Below, piece after piece: positions 45,528-46,465 of a stretch of 46,465 nucleotides of DNA; position 1 is the first letter of the stretch; each line of letters opens with the position of its first letter. The translations under genes and the position numbers were made by a program. Under the pieces are notes generated by a model that was not told the DNA's origin, did no database searches, and saw nothing but the letters and a program-made list of their open reading frames with translations. The DNA is from an uncultured Pirellulaceae bacterium (GTDB taxonomy: Bacteria; Planctomycetota; Planctomycetia; Pirellulales; Pirellulaceae): NCBI GenBank assembly GCA_905480545.1, contig CAJQQR010000006.1:1-46465 (forward strand), given 5' to 3'.

Positions 45528-46385
45528 ATGACACTTCTCGGCAAAATCATGACCTTTGTTGTTCTCATTCTGAGCATCGTGTTTGGTGTCATTGGTATGA
45601 TGACCTACGCATCTCATCGGAACTGGCAGGACTACGCCTTGGATATGAAGGCAAAGTTTGATGCAAGCGAGAAAGTCCTTGCTGAAGCGAAATCAAACAA
45701 CAGTGCTTTGGAACTTCAGATTAAACAAGAAAAGGTCTCACGGGCTCAAGCAATTGCAAATCTGTATGCAGAGCGTGATATCCTGGACACAGAAATCAAG
45801 AATCTATTGACAGAGCGTAACAATCTTCGCGCTCAGGCTGGCGATCTTCAAGAGCGTTTGGCCCAGTCAAGTGCTCGAGTGCTCGATCTTGACCAGCAAA
45901 TTGGCAAACTTCGAGACGAGAAGATCGGCTTAATCGATGCCGTCCAGTTCCAACAGAGCCAAGTCGTTCGTTTAATTGATGAGATTCATTCGACGGATTA
46001 CACCAAGGAAACATTGCGTGAACGTGCCGAACAATTGGCACGTGACATAGCCGAGTACGAACGAGTCATGGTGGCTTACAAATTGGACAAGAATTCATTG
46101 ACCGATTTTATCCCGCCCAATGTAGACGGACGAATTACCTTTGTGAGCAAGTCGAAGAAAGGTTTGGTCCAAATCAGCTTGGGAACCAATGACGGTGTGA
46201 AGCGGGGGCATCAATTTGATATCCTTCGTGGCAAGATATACGTTGGGCGTTTGGAATTAAAAGAAGTTGATGCGAACACTGCTTCTGGAATCGTGACGTT
46301 GCAAGAGGCTCCAGTTCGCGTCGATGATATCGTGACGACCAAGATGTTGTTGCGAGACAAATACAGCATTACGGCTAACAAATAA
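45528..46385 (+). CDS. Coiled-coil membrane-anchored protein, hypothetical
   Basis: A 285-residue protein from ATG 45528. One transmembrane helix at about 6-27 (IMTFVVLILSIVFGVIGMMT) anchors a long coiled coil from about 40 to 185, rich in Leu/Glu/Lys/Gln heptads (LLTERNNLRAQAGDLQERLA). After a linker (FIPPNVDGRITFVSKSKKG), a small beta domain covers about 195-275 (LVQISLGTNDGVKRGHQFDI, YVGRLELKEVDANTASGIVT). This layout and wording, with GTNDGVKRGHQFDILR, is typical of a conserved planctomycete envelope protein whose function is not known. It has its own promoter and is followed after 11 bp by another gene. Confidence 0.82.
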   Translation: MTLLGKIMTFVVLILSIVFGVIGMMTYASHRNWQDYALDMKAKFDASEKVLAEAKSNNSALELQIKQEKVSRAQAIANLYAERDILDTEIKNLLTERNNLRAQAGDLQERLAQSSARVLDLDQQIGKLRDEKIGLIDAVQFQQSQVVRLIDEIHSTDYTKETLRERAEQLARDIAEYERVMVAYKLDKNSLTDFIPPNVDGRITFVSKSKKGLVQISLGTNDGVKRGHQFDILRGKIYVGRLELKEVDANTASGIVTLQEAPVRVDDIVTTKMLLRDKYSITANK

Positions 46386-46396
46386 GGGATAAAATC

Positions 46397-46465
46397 ATGG
46401 CACAAGATCCAATGGCAATGGACCAATCATTTGAAGCCGGTGCTCCAGCCGAATCGATGGGAATG
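46397..46465 (+). CDS. Start of a further gene, cut by the window edge
   Basis: An ATG at 46397 opens a frame of 23 codons to the window end, MAQDPMAMDQSFEAGAPAES and on, Ala/Met/Asp-rich. It begins 11 bp after the coiled-coil gene stop, so it is probably in the same operon. The visible part is too short to identify. Confidence 0.6.
   Translation, partial: MAQDPMAMDQSFEAGAPAESMGM

Noticed and set aside
1..46465. CRISPR array, prophage, IS element or defence island
   Set aside because: No spaced direct repeats, transposase, integrase or known defence gene was seen; the only tandem repeats are the 16-bp and 21-bp ones described.

Overview
The window comes from a planctomycete, most likely of the Pirellulaceae/Pirellulales type. 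The evidence is the gene content: a DUF1549/DUF1553 protein followed by a Tat-exported DUF1501 protein, an ECF sigma factor (PF07638 type) next to a membrane Ser/Thr kinase, a type I sulfatase, a ThuA-like protein, a PQQ-like beta-propeller protein, FGE-like domains and a DUF58-BatA pair. Base composition looks close to even, and there are many long intergenic stretches. I saw no rRNA, tRNA, CRISPR array, phage gene or insertion sequence. This reads as chromosomal backbone with mostly single-gene transcription units.

Layout. 1-2.2 kb (minus): a Ser/Thr kinase cut by the left edge and its ECF sigma factor. 2.8-8.0 kb (plus): ThuA-like protein; a J-domain ORF and an FGE-like ORF that appear to be two halves of one gene split by a 16-bp tandem duplication; a PQQ-like propeller protein. 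8.4-13.9 kb (plus): EEP-family hydrolase, GNAT acetyltransferase, sulfatase, parallel beta-helix protein and AlkD-like protein. 14.1-15.2 kb (minus): a RadC-like protein, followed by a 1.1-kb stretch with no convincing gene. 16.3-25.7 kb (plus): DUF4440-type secreted protein, Ser/Gly-rich repeat protein, large MscS-family channel, small membrane protein, Nei/Fpg-type glycosylase and EamA permease. 25.7-27.2 kb (minus): GH13 alpha-amylase family enzyme. 27.8-29.7 kb (plus): a second Ser/Thr kinase. 30.2-33.6 kb (minus): BatA-like and DUF58 proteins. 34.1-40.1 kb (plus): DUF1549/DUF1553 protein, DUF1501 protein and TypA/BipA. 40.8-41.5 kb (minus): zinc-ribbon membrane protein. 41.7-46.5 kb (plus): PabA/TrpG-type glutaminase overlapping MoeA, Lnt, a coiled-coil membrane protein and the start of one more gene.

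How genes may work together. The sigma factor and kinase 1 form a typical planctomycete signalling pair. DUF58 and BatA form an operon with a 4-nt gap, but no MoxR ATPase is adjacent. DUF1549/1553 and DUF1501 are a standard planctomycete pair of unknown role. PabA and MoeA overlap by 8 nt and are probably translationally coupled.

The observation I rate highest is the broken J-domain/transmembrane/FGE-like gene at 4.0-6.6 kb. Removing one repeat copy restores a single 843-codon frame, and the FGE-like domain lacks the catalytic cysteine pair. I did not find a clearly novel multigene defence or mobile system here.
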